Assembly: GCF_900101175.1 (NCBI RefSeq) | Contig: NZ_FNFQ01000001.1 | Location: 1 to 64,000 of the forward strand | Source: Stenotrophomonas pavanii | Lineage (GTDB): Bacteria; Pseudomonadota; Gammaproteobacteria; Xanthomonadales; Xanthomonadaceae | Direction: 5' to 3' | Length of the DNA stretch: 64,000 bases | In this document: piece by piece, positions 23,916-36,921 of the stretch | How the letters are laid out: each line of letters begins with the position of its first letter | Numbering within the stretch: the stretch's first letter is position 1 | Notes under the pieces: generated by a model | Databases searched by the model: none | What the model was told of the DNA's origin: nothing | What the model saw: the letters and a program-made list of their open reading frames with translations, nothing else | Made by a program: the position numbers and the translations under genes

Positions 23916-24947
23916 ATGCTCCCCTGGATCCTGGCCCTGTTGTCGGCCCTGCTTACCTGTTCCCTGGCCGTGGTCTATCTGTGGTGGATCAAGCGGCGGC
24001 AGAAGGAGATGCAACTTGGCCTGCAGGCCCTGGCGGGGATGCACTGGCGCGAATTTTCGGTACTCGTCAAGCGCATGCTGCGCGAGCAGCGTGGCCTGCG
24101 CGAGCTGGTCGATCCGGCCGAAGATGCCCGCGAGCCGAGCAGCGACTTCCTGCTCAGCGACGGTCCCAACCAGTGGCTGGTGTCATGCAAGCACGGCCTG
24201 GCCTACCGTATCGGCACTGCCGCAGTGAACGAACTGGGGGCGGCCGCGCGCCTGGCCGGTGCGAAAGGTGGCGTACTGCTCACGGAAGGCCGGATCGAGC
24301 GCGATGGCCGGGCAGCTGCCGAGAAGCAGGCGGTCGAGGTACTGGACGGCCCGCGCCTGTGGCCGCTGCTGCAGCCCTACCTGCCGGGTGACATAGAAAT
24401 GCGTGTGCGCGCCACTGCCCGGCATGAAGCCCTGCGCCGCATCGCCATCGCCGGCCTGGGATCAATCACGCTGGGGCTGCTGGTCGGCCTGGGCCTGCAG
24501 GGCCTGCACGTGGACGACGCCGCACCCACTGCCGACACATCGGTAGTGCCAGCGCCAGTGCCAGCGCCGGCCCCTGCTCCGGCCGCTACCGCTGCACCTG
24601 CCCCCGGAGCATCCCCGAGCACGCCCGCCACCGCGACCTCGTCGCCGCAGGGTGTGGCCGCGCCGGCGGCCGACCCACGGAGCAATCCCAACCCGGATGC
24701 GGCCACCCTGGATCGCTACCAGGCCGATCTGGCCCGTGCGCTGGCTGGCAAGCCCGGCATCGCCAGCGGCGTCTGGCTGACGCGGCAGACGCTGGCGATC
24801 AACCGCACCGGCGAACTTGACGCCGTATGGCCGCTGGTCTGCGAGGAAGTGCTGCACTACCCCGCCCTGCGCAACGTGCGCATCCAGCTCAATGCCCGCC
24901 CCGGTGTGGACGAGCCGGTGCGCTGGCGGCAGTGCGCTACGTATTGA
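23916..24947 (+). CDS. Membrane protein with an Mrr-like restriction-endonuclease fold
   Basis: The 343-residue protein has an N-terminal membrane helix (about 4-26), an Mrr-type nuclease-fold domain (about 38-150: LAGMHWREFSVLVKRMLREQ, SSDFLLSDGPNQWLVSCKHG, then AGAKGGVLLTEGRIERDGRA), a second helix (about 173-192), a Pro/Ala spacer and a C-terminal domain with two Cys. The usual D...(Q/E)xK site here reads D...SCK, so the acidic or Gln ligand is missing and cutting activity is doubtful. It stands alone; its role is unknown. Confidence 0.7.
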   Translation: MLPWILALLSALLTCSLAVVYLWWIKRRQKEMQLGLQALAGMHWREFSVLVKRMLREQRGLRELVDPAEDAREPSSDFLLSDGPNQWLVSCKHGLAYRIGTAAVNELGAAARLAGAKGGVLLTEGRIERDGRAAAEKQAVEVLDGPRLWPLLQPYLPGDIEMRVRATARHEALRRIAIAGLGSITLGLLVGLGLQGLHVDDAAPTADTSVVPAPVPAPAPAPAATAAPAPGASPSTPATATSSPQGVAAPAADPRSNPNPDAATLDRYQADLARALAGKPGIASGVWLTRQTLAINRTGELDAVWPLVCEEVLHYPALRNVRIQLNARPGVDEPVRWRQCATY

Positions 24948-24955
24948 TGGGGCAG

Positions 24956-24983
24956 CATCCACGCATGACGTGGATACGCCCTA
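24956..24983 (-). repeat. Degenerate SMAG-like hairpin
   Basis: ATCCACGC-ATG-ACGTGGAT with GTAGGGC ahead on the minus strand; one stem base is mismatched and the spacing to GTAG is longer than usual. It overlaps the end of hutC by 3 bases. Confidence 0.55.
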
Positions 24984-25709
24984 CCGAGCCCCCGGCGCGA
25001 AGCGCGCGACCAGGTCCCAGGCGTCGCCGAGGAACATCTGGCGCACGCGGGTGATCGGCTGTTCGCCACGCCAGGTCAGGCGTTCGATCACCAGGCAGGC
25101 GGTACCGGGCTTCACGTCCAGCAGCCTGGCGGTGGCAGTGTCCGCACCCCAGGCGCTGATGCGGTGCTGGGCGCGGGTCCACGATACGTTCTGCAGCAGC
25201 CAGCTGCCCGGCGCGGTGGTACTGAAATCGACCTCCAGCACCTCGGGCACCCCCACCGGGCTGATCAGCCGATGCTCCAGCGCCAGCGGGCGGCCGTCGG
25301 CCAGATGCAGGCAGCGCATCGCCAGCAGTTTCTCGCGGCCCGCCAGCTCTACCTCGCCGGCATTGCCGGGATCAGCCAGGCGCAGTTCCCGTTGCAGCAG
25401 GCGATAGGCGTACTGATGGCCGCGCGAACCGACCTCCATCGCAATGTCGGGAATCTCCAGCGCCACCTGTTCCAGGTGCGGGGGCTGACGCGCCACGAAG
25501 GAACCCGCACGACGGCGGCGCTCGATCATGCCGCTCTCGGCCAGTGCGGTCAGCACCTTGTTCACCGTCATCCGCGAGCAACCGTACTGCTCCATCAGCT
25601 CGTGCTCGTACGGTATGCGGAAGCCCGGCGCCCACTCTCCGCTGAGGATGCGGCTTTCCAGATCGCTGCGGATGCGCTGGTTGAGCGTGGCGGACTTGCT
25701 GGCCTTCAC
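24981..25709 (-). CDS. hutC: Histidine utilisation repressor HutC (GntR family)
   Basis: From GTG 25709 this encodes 242 residues. The N-terminal winged helix reads LNQRIRSDLESRILSGEWAP, HELMEQYGCSRMTVNKVLTA and ERRRRAGSFVARQ. The effector domain (HutC/UTRA type, about 90-235) includes GEQPITRVRQMFLGDAWDLV. HutC represses hut genes and is released by urocanate. It lies 28 bases after hutF in the leftward operon; the ribosome site is weak. The hutF-hutI gap contains its likely operator. Confidence 0.93.
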   Translation of the reverse strand: MKASKSATLNQRIRSDLESRILSGEWAPGFRIPYEHELMEQYGCSRMTVNKVLTALAESGMIERRRRAGSFVARQPPHLEQVALEIPDIAMEVGSRGHQYAYRLLQRELRLADPGNAGEVELAGREKLLAMRCLHLADGRPLALEHRLISPVGVPEVLEVDFSTTAPGSWLLQNVSWTRAQHRISAWGADTATARLLDVKPGTACLVIERLTWRGEQPITRVRQMFLGDAWDLVARFAPGAR

Positions 25710-25737
25710 GTGATGGGGTCTCGGTGTCGGGAGGCGA

Positions 25738-27108
<1,371 letters not shown>

Positions 27109-27133
27109 GGCTGGACAACCCGAAATGGACGCC

Positions 27134-27152
27134 TATATTGTATAGACATATA
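27134..27152. promoter_or_regulatory. Candidate HutC operator in the hutF-hutI divergent region
   Basis: TATATTGTATAGACATATA is an interrupted palindrome (arms TATAT/ATATA). Known HutC sites contain TGTATA-type palindromes, and this is the only such AT-rich site in a 67-base gap that must hold both promoters. Binding would shut both operons together. Confidence 0.7.
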
Positions 27153-27175
27153 AGCACAGCCGCGTTGTGGATGCC

Positions 27176-28399
27176 ATGCACGTCGATACCCTCTGGTCCA
27201 ACGTCCACCTGATCACCCTCGAGGGGGAAGGGCTGGGTGTCATCCGCGATGGCGTGCTCGCCTGCGCCGACGGCCGCATCGTCCACGTCGGCCCAGCAGG
27301 TAGCGATGGCCATCTGCAACCGACCACCCGCATCGACGGCGAAGGCCGCTGGATCTCGCCGGGCCTGATCGACTGCCACACCCACCTGGTCTACGCCGGC
27401 AACCGCGCCAACGAATTCGAGCAGCGCCTGCAGGGCGTCAGCTATGCCGAGATCGCCCGCGCCGGCGGCGGCATCGTCTCTACCGTGCGCGCCACCCGCG
27501 CTGCCACCCCGGAACAGCTGGCCGCCGAAAGCCGGCCGCGCCTGCTGGCGATGCGCGCCGAGGGCGTGACCACGATCGAAATCAAGTCCGGCTACGGCCT
27601 CGCCCTGCCCGACGAGCGCAAGCAGCTGCAGGTGGCGCGTGCGCTGGGCGAGGAATGCCGGGTCAACGTGGTGACCACCTTCCTCGGCGCACACGCGGTT
27701 CCGCCAGGCCGCGAGGCGCAGGAATACACCGACGAGGTCTGCAACGTGATGATCCCGGCCATCGCCGCCGAAGGCCTGGCCGAAGCGGTGGACGTGTTCT
27801 GCGAGAACATCGCCTTCTCGCCGGCGCAGGCGCGGCAGGTCTTCGAAGCAGCGCGCGCCAACGGGCTGGCGGTGAAGATCCACGCCGAGCAGCTGAGCAA
27901 CCAGCACGGCGCCGAACTGGCGGCCAGCGTCGGCGCACTGTCGGCCGACCATATCGAACATCTGGACGATGCCGGCATCGCCGCGATGGCCGCCGCCGGC
28001 ACTGTCGCCGTGCTGCTGCCCGGTGCCTTCTATTTCACCCGCGATACCACCTTGCCGCCGATCGCCGCGCTGCGTGCGGCCGGCGTGCCGCTGGCGCTGG
28101 CCACGGACAGCAACCCGGGCACCTCGCCGCTGACCAGCCCGCTGCTGGCGATGAACATGGGCGCCACCCTGTTCCGCCTGACCGTGGATGAGTGCATTGC
28201 CGGCTTCACCCGTGAAGCGGCGCGCGCACTGGGCCATGGCGAGCGCATCGGCCGCCTGGCCGTGGGCCTGGACTGCGACCTGGCGATCTGGGACATCGAC
28301 GCGCCCGCCGACCTGGTCTATCGCATTGGATTCAACCCGCTGCACGCGCGCGTGGTGCGCGGGCAGCCCGACCTGCCTGCCTCCTGGAGCAACACATGA
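27176..28399 (+). CDS. hutI: Imidazolonepropionase
   Basis: The 407-residue amidohydrolase opens 4-imidazolone-5-propionate to formiminoglutamate. It has [20 protein letters not shown] (metal HxH), [39 protein letters not shown] and [13 protein letters not shown] use ATG 27176 rather than GTG 27167, though neither has a clear ribosome site. It overlaps hutH by 4 bases. Confidence 0.96.
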   Translation: MHVDTLWSNVHLITLEGEGLGVIRDGVLACADGRIVHVGPAGSDGHLQPTTRIDGEGRWISPGLIDCHTHLVYAGNRANEFEQRLQGVSYAEIARAGGGIVSTVRATRAATPEQLAAESRPRLLAMRAEGVTTIEIKSGYGLALPDERKQLQVARALGEECRVNVVTTFLGAHAVPPGREAQEYTDEVCNVMIPAIAAEGLAEAVDVFCENIAFSPAQARQVFEAARANGLAVKIHAEQLSNQHGAELAASVGALSADHIEHLDDAGIAAMAAAGTVAVLLPGAFYFTRDTTLPPIAALRAAGVPLALATDSNPGTSPLTSPLLAMNMGATLFRLTVDECIAGFTREAARALGHGERIGRLAVGLDCDLAIWDIDAPADLVYRIGFNPLHARVVRGQPDLPASWSNT

Positions 28400-29937
28400 G
28401 CAACACCCTGGTTCTTCGCCCCGGCCATGTCACGCTTGCCCAGTGGCGGCAGGTCTATCGCGGTGCGCCGCTCGCGCTCGACCCGGCCGCGCTGCCGGTG
28501 GTGCGCGCCAGCGCTGCGGCGGTGGCCGCCATCGTTGCCAAGGGCGCGCCGGTGTACGGCATCAACACCGGCTTCGGCAAGCTGGCCAGCGTGCGCATCG
28601 AGCGCGAGGACCTGGCTACCCTGCAGCGGAACATCGTGCTCTCGCATGCCGCCGGCGTGGGCGAGCCGATGCCGGCCAACGTGGTGCGCCTGATGATGGC
28701 GCTGAAGCTGGTCAGCCTGGCGCAGGGTGCGTCGGGCATCCGCGAGGAAACGTTGCTGCTGCTGGAAGCGATGCTGGTCAAGGGCGTGCTGCCGGTGGTA
28801 CCCGCGCAGGGCTCGGTGGGTGCCTCGGGCGACCTGGCACCGCTCTCGCACCTGGCCAGCGTGATGCTGGGCGTAGGTGAAGCCTTCATCGGTGACGAGC
28901 GCGTGCCGGCGGCCGATGCGCTGGCACGTGCCGGCCTGCAACCGATCGAGCTGGGCGCGAAGGAAGGCCTGGCGCTGCTCAATGGCACCCAGTTCTCCAC
29001 CGCGTATGCGTTGGCCGGCCTGTTCGAGATCGAGACCGTGTTCCAGGCCGCGCTGATCACCGGCGCGCTGTCGGTGGAAGCAGCCAAGGGCTCCGACACG
29101 CCGTTCGACCCGCGCATCCACGCCATCCGCGGCCAGCGCGGGCAGATCGCTACCGCCGCGACGCTGCGCGCGCTGATGCAGGGCTCGGAGATCCGCGAAT
29201 CGCACCGCGACAACGATGTGCGCGTGCAGGACCCGTACTGCCTGCGCTGCCAGCCGCAGGTGATGGGCGCGGCGCTGGACATCCTGCGCCAGGCCGCGAC
29301 CACGCTGGAAATCGAAGCCAACGGCGTCTCCGACAATCCGCTGGTGTTCACCGATACCGGTGAAGCGCTGTCCGGCGGCAACTTCCATGCCGAGTCGGTG
29401 GCCTTCGCGGCCGACATGCTGGCGATGGCGGTGTGCGAGATCGGTTCGATCAGCGAGCGCCGCCTGGCGATGCTGGTCGACCCGGCGCTGTCCGGCCTGC
29501 CGGCGTTCCTGACCCCGCGCCCGGGCCTGAATTCCGGCTTCATGATTCCGCAGGTGACTGCCGCGGCGCTGGTCTCGGAAAACAAGCAGCGCGCCTACCC
29601 GGCCAGCGTTGATTCGATCCCGACGTCGGCCAACCAGGAAGACCACGTCTCGATGGCCGCGCACGGTGCACGCCGCCTGATGCAGATGGCCGAAAACGCC
29701 GCCAACGTGATCGGCATCGAGCTGCTGGCCGCCGCACAGGGCTGCGACTTCCACGGCCCGCTGCGCTCCAGTGCCGCGCTGGAAGGCGTGCGCGCCACCC
29801 TGCGTGCACAGGTGCCGACGCTGGAGGAAGACCGCTACTTCCATCCGGACATGGTGACCGCTACGAACCTGGTGCGCAGTGGCGCACTGGCGCAGGGCCT
29901 GGCCGAGCTCCTGCCGACCGTGGAACCGCAGGCATGA
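28396..29937 (+). CDS. hutH: Histidine ammonia-lyase
   Basis: The 513-residue enzyme deaminates histidine to urocanate, the first step of the pathway. The Ala143-Ser144-Gly145 triad in [15 protein letters not shown] makes the MIO cofactor. Other marks are [26 protein letters not shown] and [15 protein letters not shown]. Length matches the family (about 510). It overlaps hutI and hutG by 4 bases each. Confidence 0.98.
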   Translation: MSNTLVLRPGHVTLAQWRQVYRGAPLALDPAALPVVRASAAAVAAIVAKGAPVYGINTGFGKLASVRIEREDLATLQRNIVLSHAAGVGEPMPANVVRLMMALKLVSLAQGASGIREETLLLLEAMLVKGVLPVVPAQGSVGASGDLAPLSHLASVMLGVGEAFIGDERVPAADALARAGLQPIELGAKEGLALLNGTQFSTAYALAGLFEIETVFQAALITGALSVEAAKGSDTPFDPRIHAIRGQRGQIATAATLRALMQGSEIRESHRDNDVRVQDPYCLRCQPQVMGAALDILRQAATTLEIEANGVSDNPLVFTDTGEALSGGNFHAESVAFAADMLAMAVCEIGSISERRLAMLVDPALSGLPAFLTPRPGLNSGFMIPQVTAAALVSENKQRAYPASVDSIPTSANQEDHVSMAAHGARRLMQMAENAANVIGIELLAAAQGCDFHGPLRSSAALEGVRATLRAQVPTLEEDRYFHPDMVTATNLVRSGALAQGLAELLPTVEPQA

Positions 29938-30784
29938 ACGCCCATCCCGACTGGCTGACGGTGCACGAGGGCGATGCGCCGTTGATCGTCAGCTTCCCGC
30001 ATACCGGCAGCGAGCTGCCGCACGACCTGATCGGCGACTACCACTCGCCGTGGCTGGCCCGCCGCGACGCCGACTGGTGGGTGCATGAGCTGTACGACTT
30101 CGTGCGTGGCATGGGCGCGACCACGGTGCGCTCGGCGATCTCGCGTTCGGTGATCGACCTCAACCGCGATCCCAGCGGCGTGTCGCTGTATCCGGGCCAG
30201 AACACCACCGGCCTGTGCCCGCTGACCACCTTCGACAACCAGCCGCTGTACCACGCCGGGCGCGAGCCGGACGAGGCCGAAATCGCGCGACGCCGCGATA
30301 CGTATTTCCTGCCCTACCACGACGCCCTGGCTGCGCAGATCGCGCGCCTGCGTGCGCGCCACGGCACCGTGGTGGTGTACGACGCGCACTCGATCCGCTC
30401 GCACATCCCGCACCTGTTCGACGGTGAGCTGCCGCAGTTCAACCTGGGCACCGCCGGCCCCTCGGGTGCGCCGGACACGTCCTGCGACAACACCTTGAGC
30501 GACGTGGTGGAGAACCTGCTGAAAATCAGCGGCATGAGCCAGGTGCGCAACGGCCGCTTCAAGGGCGGCTGGATCACCCGCCATTACAGCAACATCGCCG
30601 GCGGCGTGCACAGCCTGCAGATGGAGCTGGCCTGCCGTGGCTACATGCACGAACCGCTGCCGGACCAGGTGGATGAACACAGCTGGCCCACCCCGCTCGA
30701 CCCCGACCACGCCGCACCGCTGCGCCACACCCTGGCGCAGGTGCTCAACGCCTGCCTTGAATTCGCTACGAACCGGAGCGCCGC

Positions 30785-30788
<4 letters not shown>
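29934..30788 (+). CDS. hutG: N-formylglutamate deformylase
   Basis: The 284-residue zinc hydrolase releases formate and glutamate from N-formylglutamate. Visible marks are [58 protein letters not shown] and [20 protein letters not shown]. It overlaps hutH and hutU by 4 bases. With HutF present, this is the deformylase type and not a formiminoglutamase. Confidence 0.97.
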
Positions 30789-32452
<1,664 letters not shown>

Positions 32453-32458
32453 TCTCAG

Positions 32459-32509
32459 GGCGGCTGGCACTACCGGGAACGTGTGGTAGTGCCGGCCGCT
32501 GGCCGGCAC
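32459..32509. repeat. SMAG element with a partial second copy
   Basis: A plus copy at 32486-32509 (GTAG then GTGCCGGCC/GGCCGGCAC). Just upstream, GGCTGGCACTAC reads as the start of a minus-strand copy that lost its other arm. Confidence 0.8.
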
Positions 32510-32615
32510 CGCACGCTGCGTTGCCCGTGCAGCCGAGCATGGGCGCGACTGCAGATGCTTGACCCAGCCTCCGCCGCTGACCAACATGCGCCATCACCGC
32601 TGATGGATCGCCGCG

Positions 32616-34052
32616 ATGTACCGCACCTTTGTTGCTGCATTGCTCTGCGCCCTCTTCGTCGTTCCGATCGCTTCGGCGCGTGGCCTCACCCCCGACCTCT
32701 CCACTCAGCTCGACGCCCAGCTGCAGGCCAACCGCGAACGCTACGGCATCGCCGGCCAGGCGGTACTGGTCGCACACGACGGCCAGGTGCTGTACCAGGG
32801 CGCCAGCGGTGAACGTGATCCCGCCACCCATGCGCCCGCCACCGTCGATTCCATCTTCGCCGCGCAGTCGATGGCCAAGCTGCTGACCAGCACGCTGGTG
32901 ATGCAATTGGTCGATCAGGGCAAGCTGGATCTGGATGCACCCGCCAGCCGCTATGTGCCGGACCTGCCAACCGCATGGCAGGCGATCCGTGTGCGCGATT
33001 TCCTCAACCACAGCTCCGGTATCGCCGAGTACTACGAGCGGGTGGACAACCGCTGGGTGAGCAGGGGCTACACCGGTGTGGCGCCGGATCTTGCCGCTGC
33101 GTTGAAGGTAGCCGCCGCGGCACCGATGCAGTTCGCCACCGGCAGCCGCGTGCAGTACACCCAGGCCAACTACCTGGTGCTGACCGCCTTGCTTGAAGCG
33201 CATTACCGCAGGCCCTACCCGGCCATCGCACGCGAACGCATCCTGCAGCCGTTGAAGATGGCCAGCACCTCGTGGGGTGTCGCGAGCGTGCCAGCCCAGC
33301 GCGCGGCCGTGCCGTACATCGGCAAGGATGGCCAGCTCCAACCGGCCAACGAAGACCCGTGGCCGGACTACGGCTGGGGCCATGCCGATCTGCAGACCAG
33401 CGTGGGCGACATGAACCGTTTCCTGCAGGCGCTGGCGACCGGCAGGCTGCTGCGCACGGCGACCCTGGAAAAACTCTGGCAGCCGCAGAAACTGAGCGGT
33501 GGCGGCAGCAATTTCTTCTCCACTGGCTGGGACACCACCCGCAGCGACGGCTACACCCAGGTCGGCCACGATGGGGGCACCCGCGTCAGGGCGCGGCTGG
33601 CCTACAAGGACACGCTGGCCAGCGGTTATTGGGTGTTCGTGTACCTGACCAACGGCAGTGCCCGCAACGTCTGGTCCAGCACGCTGGTGGAGAGCACGAT
33701 GGCTGTGGCTGCGCCGAAGACGTTTCCGCATGCGGTGCTGTCCGAACGTTTGATCGCTTACGCGCTGGATGATGACGCAGCCGCTGCGCAGGCGATGCGC
33801 GCCTGGTTGCGCGACGACAGCCGGGTGACGGGCGACGGGTTGGAACGTGCGATCAACGCCGGTGGTTATGCCATCCGCGAGAGTCTGGGGGCCGGCAGGG
33901 CGCTGAAGGTGTTCACGCTCAACACCGAGCTGTATCCGGATTCGGCCAACGCGTGGGACAGCCTGGCCGAATGCCATGCGGCATTGGGTGAGAAGGAAAC
34001 TGCCGAGCGGCTGTATGCGAAGTCGAGGACGCTTGCGAAGCCTTCGCGATAG
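32616..34052 (+). CDS. Secreted serine hydrolase of the beta-lactamase/class C family
   Basis: The 478-residue protein has a signal peptide (MYRTFVAALLCALFVVPIAS, cut after ASA-R or nearby) and a class C-like domain with Ser85-x-x-Lys88 in FAAQSMAKLL. The second motif, usually YSN, reads YTQ in VQYTQANYLVL, and the third is HDG in VGHDGGTRVRARL. A C-terminal TPR-like segment follows (NTELYPDSANAWDSLAECHA). Members include esterases, D-aminopeptidases and penicillin-binding relatives; the substrate cannot be told. A loss of the Asn in motif 2 suggests it is no true beta-lactamase. Confidence 0.85.
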   Translation: MYRTFVAALLCALFVVPIASARGLTPDLSTQLDAQLQANRERYGIAGQAVLVAHDGQVLYQGASGERDPATHAPATVDSIFAAQSMAKLLTSTLVMQLVDQGKLDLDAPASRYVPDLPTAWQAIRVRDFLNHSSGIAEYYERVDNRWVSRGYTGVAPDLAAALKVAAAAPMQFATGSRVQYTQANYLVLTALLEAHYRRPYPAIARERILQPLKMASTSWGVASVPAQRAAVPYIGKDGQLQPANEDPWPDYGWGHADLQTSVGDMNRFLQALATGRLLRTATLEKLWQPQKLSGGGSNFFSTGWDTTRSDGYTQVGHDGGTRVRARLAYKDTLASGYWVFVYLTNGSARNVWSSTLVESTMAVAAPKTFPHAVLSERLIAYALDDDAAAAQAMRAWLRDDSRVTGDGLERAINAGGYAIRESLGAGRALKVFTLNTELYPDSANAWDSLAECHAALGEKETAERLYAKSRTLAKPSR

Positions 34053-34060
34053 CCCGTTCT

Positions 34061-34149
34061 GTAGAGCCGCGCCCATGCTCGGCTGCTCTTCGTCGCGATG
34101 GCAGACAACCCGCGCTGCGCGCGATAGCCGAGCGTGGGCTCGGCTCTAC
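34061..34149. repeat. SMAG inverted dimer
   Basis: Plus copy 34061-34084 (GTAG, AGCCGCGCC/ CTCGGCT, imperfect) and minus copy 34126-34149 (GTAG, AGCCGAGCC/CTCGGCT) face each other across 41 bases. The same stem recurs at 42750. Confidence 0.85.
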
Positions 34150-34245
34150 AGGAACACGGCGGGCGGCCATACGCCGTCGGTGGGTGACGTGGCGCCGCCG
34201 ACCTGTTAACTTGCGCGCCAATTTCGTGGTTTACAGCATTCCCGC

Positions 34246-36354
34246 ATGTCGCTCTCGCCGTACCGCCCCACCCCGTCGCTGTTGTTCCTGGCCGTCTGCC
34301 TCGGCCTCGCTTCCACCGCCGCGGCCGCGCCGCAGGCCACCACGCTGGATGCCGTGCAGGTCACTGCTGCCGATGCCAGCGCGCAGGCGCGCGAGGCGTT
34401 GAAGCGCGTACCCGGCGCCAGCAACGTCATCGACGTGGCCAAGGCCGACAGCCGACTGTCCACCAGTGCGGATGTGCTGGCCTACCAACCGGGCATCAGC
34501 GCGCAGTCGCCGGGCAACGAGGGCACCAAGGTCTCGATCCGTGGCTCGGGCATCAACCGGGGCCCGGGCGCGCATGCCTCGGGCATTGCGGTGTCGATCG
34601 ATGGCCTACCACTGACCGGCCCGGGCGGCACGCCCTACGAGCTGCTGGAACCGCTGTGGCTGTCGCGCGTGGAAGTCCTGCGCGGCGCCAACGGTTTCGA
34701 GCGTGGCGCGCTCGCGCTGGGCGGTGCCATCGACTACGTCAGCCGTAGCGGACGCGATTCGGCGGGCGTGCAACTGCATTACGAAGCCGGTAGCCGTGGC
34801 TACCAGAAGCGCGGCGTCAGCTGGGGCGGCGTGAGCGGCGATGTTGATTACTTCGTGGCCTACACCGATACCGAGTTCGACGGCTATCAGCGCCATGCGC
34901 GTGGCGACGGCAAGGGTGCGATGGCGAACGTCGGCTGGCAGATCACGCCCGACCTGCAGACGCGCTTCTTCGTGCGCTACCGCGAAACCAATCACGAAAC
35001 ACCCGGTCGCCTCACCCGCGATCAGATCCGCAACGATCCGCATGCCGCGAATGCAGCCAACCTGGCCATCGATGCGCGCCGCCCGCAGCCGGGCAGCACC
35101 TGGGTGGGGAACGTCACCACGCTGCAGCTCGATGAAGACTCCTCGTTGCAGGCTGGGCTGGTCTATCACACGTACCCGATGGACTTGAACGAGAGCCTGT
35201 ATCGCCAGCAGCTGGACTACGCCAACCTCAACGCCACGCTGGACTACCGCCGCCGCCACCGGCTGTTCGGCCTGGACAGCGAAACCACGGTCGGCCTGCG
35301 CGTCACCCATGACCTGGATGCCGATGTGCGCGAGTCGCTGCGCTTTGCCAGCAACGGCTATGCCGCCGGCACGCGCACGCGTGACTTCCGCCACCATGGC
35401 ACCGACAGCACGCTGCACGTCGGTAACACCCTCGCCTTCAACGACCGCCTGCGCATGCAGACCGCGCTGGCACTGATCAACACCCGCCGCGATGTGCAGG
35501 TGACCTGGCCAAGCAGCGGCGGCCGCCTGCGCGACCACGACTGGGACTACGCACCGCGACTGGGCTTCACCTGGCAACACAGCGCCCAGACCCAGTGGTT
35601 CGGCAACCTCAGCCGCTCGGTGGAGGCGCCGCACCCGTGGTCGATGATCTGGGGCTCGAACCAGTACTTCGGGCCGGGCAACGGGCCGTCCAGCGGCCGC
35701 CAGCGCGCGCCGCTGCCGATGCAGAACCAGACCGCCACCACGCTGGAAATGGGTGCGCGCGGTGATGCGGCGCTGGGTCGCTGGGAACTGACCGGCTACT
35801 ACGCTCACGTGAACCACGAACTGCTGAGCGTCGAACTGCAACCGGTGCCGAACCTGTTCATCGCCGAGAACAATGCCAGCCCCACGGTTCACCGCGGCAT
35901 TGAAGCCGGATTGGACAGCACGCTGTGGCAGGCAGCATCGGGCCGTCTGTCGCTGCGCCAGGCCTACACCTTCAGCGACTTCCGCTACCGCCACGATGCA
36001 CGCTTCGGCAGCAACCGCCTGCCCGGCCTGCCCCGCCACGCGTATCAGGCCGAGCTGCGCTTCGATCACGCCTCGGGCCTGTACGCCGCGCTCAATACCG
36101 AATACGCCTCGCGCATTGCCGTGGACTACGCCAACAGTTACTGGGCTGACGACCATGTGATCTTCGGCAGCCGCATCGGCTTCGACGCACCCGGTGGCCG
36201 CTGGCAGGCCTGGGCGGAGATGCGCAACCTCGGCAATCGCCACTATGCCGCCACGGTCACGCCGGGCTATGACGATGCCGGCAGGGATGTGGCCCGTTCG
36301 ACACCCGGCGAAGGCCGTGGCGTCTATGCAGGTGTGCGCTGGCGATTTGACTGA
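34246..36354 (+). CDS. TonB-dependent outer membrane receptor
   Basis: The 702-residue protein has a signal peptide (to about Ala27), a TonB box-like LDAVQVTAAD, a plug domain (about 60-165: ADVLAYQPGISAQSPGNEGT, VSIRGSGINRG, LSRVEVLRGANGFERGALAL) and a 22-strand-type barrel ending YAGVRWRFD with a terminal aromatic-x-Asp. The plug start, ANGFERGALALGGAIDYVSR, fits FecA/siderophore-like receptors, but the ligand is unknown. The tandem TonB-domain genes at 16457-17787 could energise it. A membrane protein gene converges on it. Confidence 0.9.
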   Translation: MSLSPYRPTPSLLFLAVCLGLASTAAAAPQATTLDAVQVTAADASAQAREALKRVPGASNVIDVAKADSRLSTSADVLAYQPGISAQSPGNEGTKVSIRGSGINRGPGAHASGIAVSIDGLPLTGPGGTPYELLEPLWLSRVEVLRGANGFERGALALGGAIDYVSRSGRDSAGVQLHYEAGSRGYQKRGVSWGGVSGDVDYFVAYTDTEFDGYQRHARGDGKGAMANVGWQITPDLQTRFFVRYRETNHETPGRLTRDQIRNDPHAANAANLAIDARRPQPGSTWVGNVTTLQLDEDSSLQAGLVYHTYPMDLNESLYRQQLDYANLNATLDYRRRHRLFGLDSETTVGLRVTHDLDADVRESLRFASNGYAAGTRTRDFRHHGTDSTLHVGNTLAFNDRLRMQTALALINTRRDVQVTWPSSGGRLRDHDWDYAPRLGFTWQHSAQTQWFGNLSRSVEAPHPWSMIWGSNQYFGPGNGPSSGRQRAPLPMQNQTATTLEMGARGDAALGRWELTGYYAHVNHELLSVELQPVPNLFIAENNASPTVHRGIEAGLDSTLWQAASGRLSLRQAYTFSDFRYRHDARFGSNRLPGLPRHAYQAELRFDHASGLYAALNTEYASRIAVDYANSYWADDHVIFGSRIGFDAPGGRWQAWAEMRNLGNRHYAATVTPGYDDAGRDVARSTPGEGRGVYAGVRWRFD

Positions 36355-36365
36355 TTCCCGCAGGC

Positions 36366-36388
36366 GGCGCCGGGTGTAATCCGGCGCC
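36366..36388. terminator. Hairpin between converging genes
   Basis: GGCGCCGG-GTGTAAT-CCGGCGCC is a perfect 8-bp stem 12 bases after the receptor stop. It has no clear T tract, so termination is likely but not certain. Confidence 0.6.
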
Positions 36389-36402
36389 GTCGCTCCCCGG
36401 GG

Positions 36403-36921
36403 TCAGCCGATTCGCCAGACCGGCAGGCGCTCGCTGCGCTTCCAGATGGCAGGCGCAACGCAGATCAATACCAGTGCCGCCAACCACTTCGGTGAGGTAT
36501 TGAGCACGGTCGAGGTGAGCGAGCCATCGACGGGGGCGGCCACTTCCTGCCACGGGTTGTAGCCCAGGTAGAGGATGCTGCCGGCCCACCACAGCAACGC
36601 TGCGCTGATACCGAGCAGCAGCAGGGCCAGGGTGCGACAGGTCCAGCGCTGCGAGGTGGTACCCCATTCCCGCGACGCCGCGACCAGCAGGCCCACCACC
36701 AGCAGCGACACCAGGGCCACCAGGCCGATATCGACCTTGTGCCCGATACGCTCGTAGGTGCAGGCGCGGCATCGCGCCTCTTCCGCGGCAGTGGCGGCTT
36801 CGGCGCCGTCGGCCTGCCCGGCTGCGGGCTGTGCCAGTGCAGCAAACGGCAACAACACCGCGAGCAACGTCACCATGATCCAACGAAACAACGTCCTGTT
36901 CCTGCGTGCAGCGACATCCAT
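36403..36921 (-). CDS. Inner membrane protein, unknown function
   Basis: The 172-residue protein starts at ATG 36921 (AAGGAC upstream). It has a signal-like first helix (about 13-31, IMVTLLAVLLPFAALA), a periplasmic CRAC motif (RCRACTYERIGHKVDIGL) and three more helices (about 65-83, 95-115, 147-160). I recognise no family; the CxxC may bind metal or form a disulfide. It converges with the receptor gene, so no co-transcription is implied. Confidence 0.65.
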   Translation of the reverse strand: MDVAARRNRTLFRWIMVTLLAVLLPFAALAQPAAGQADGAEAATAAEEARCRACTYERIGHKVDIGLVALVSLLVVGLLVAASREWGTTSQRWTCRTLALLLLGISAALLWWAGSILYLGYNPWQEVAAPVDGSLTSTVLNTSPKWLAALVLICVAPAIWKRSERLPVWRIG

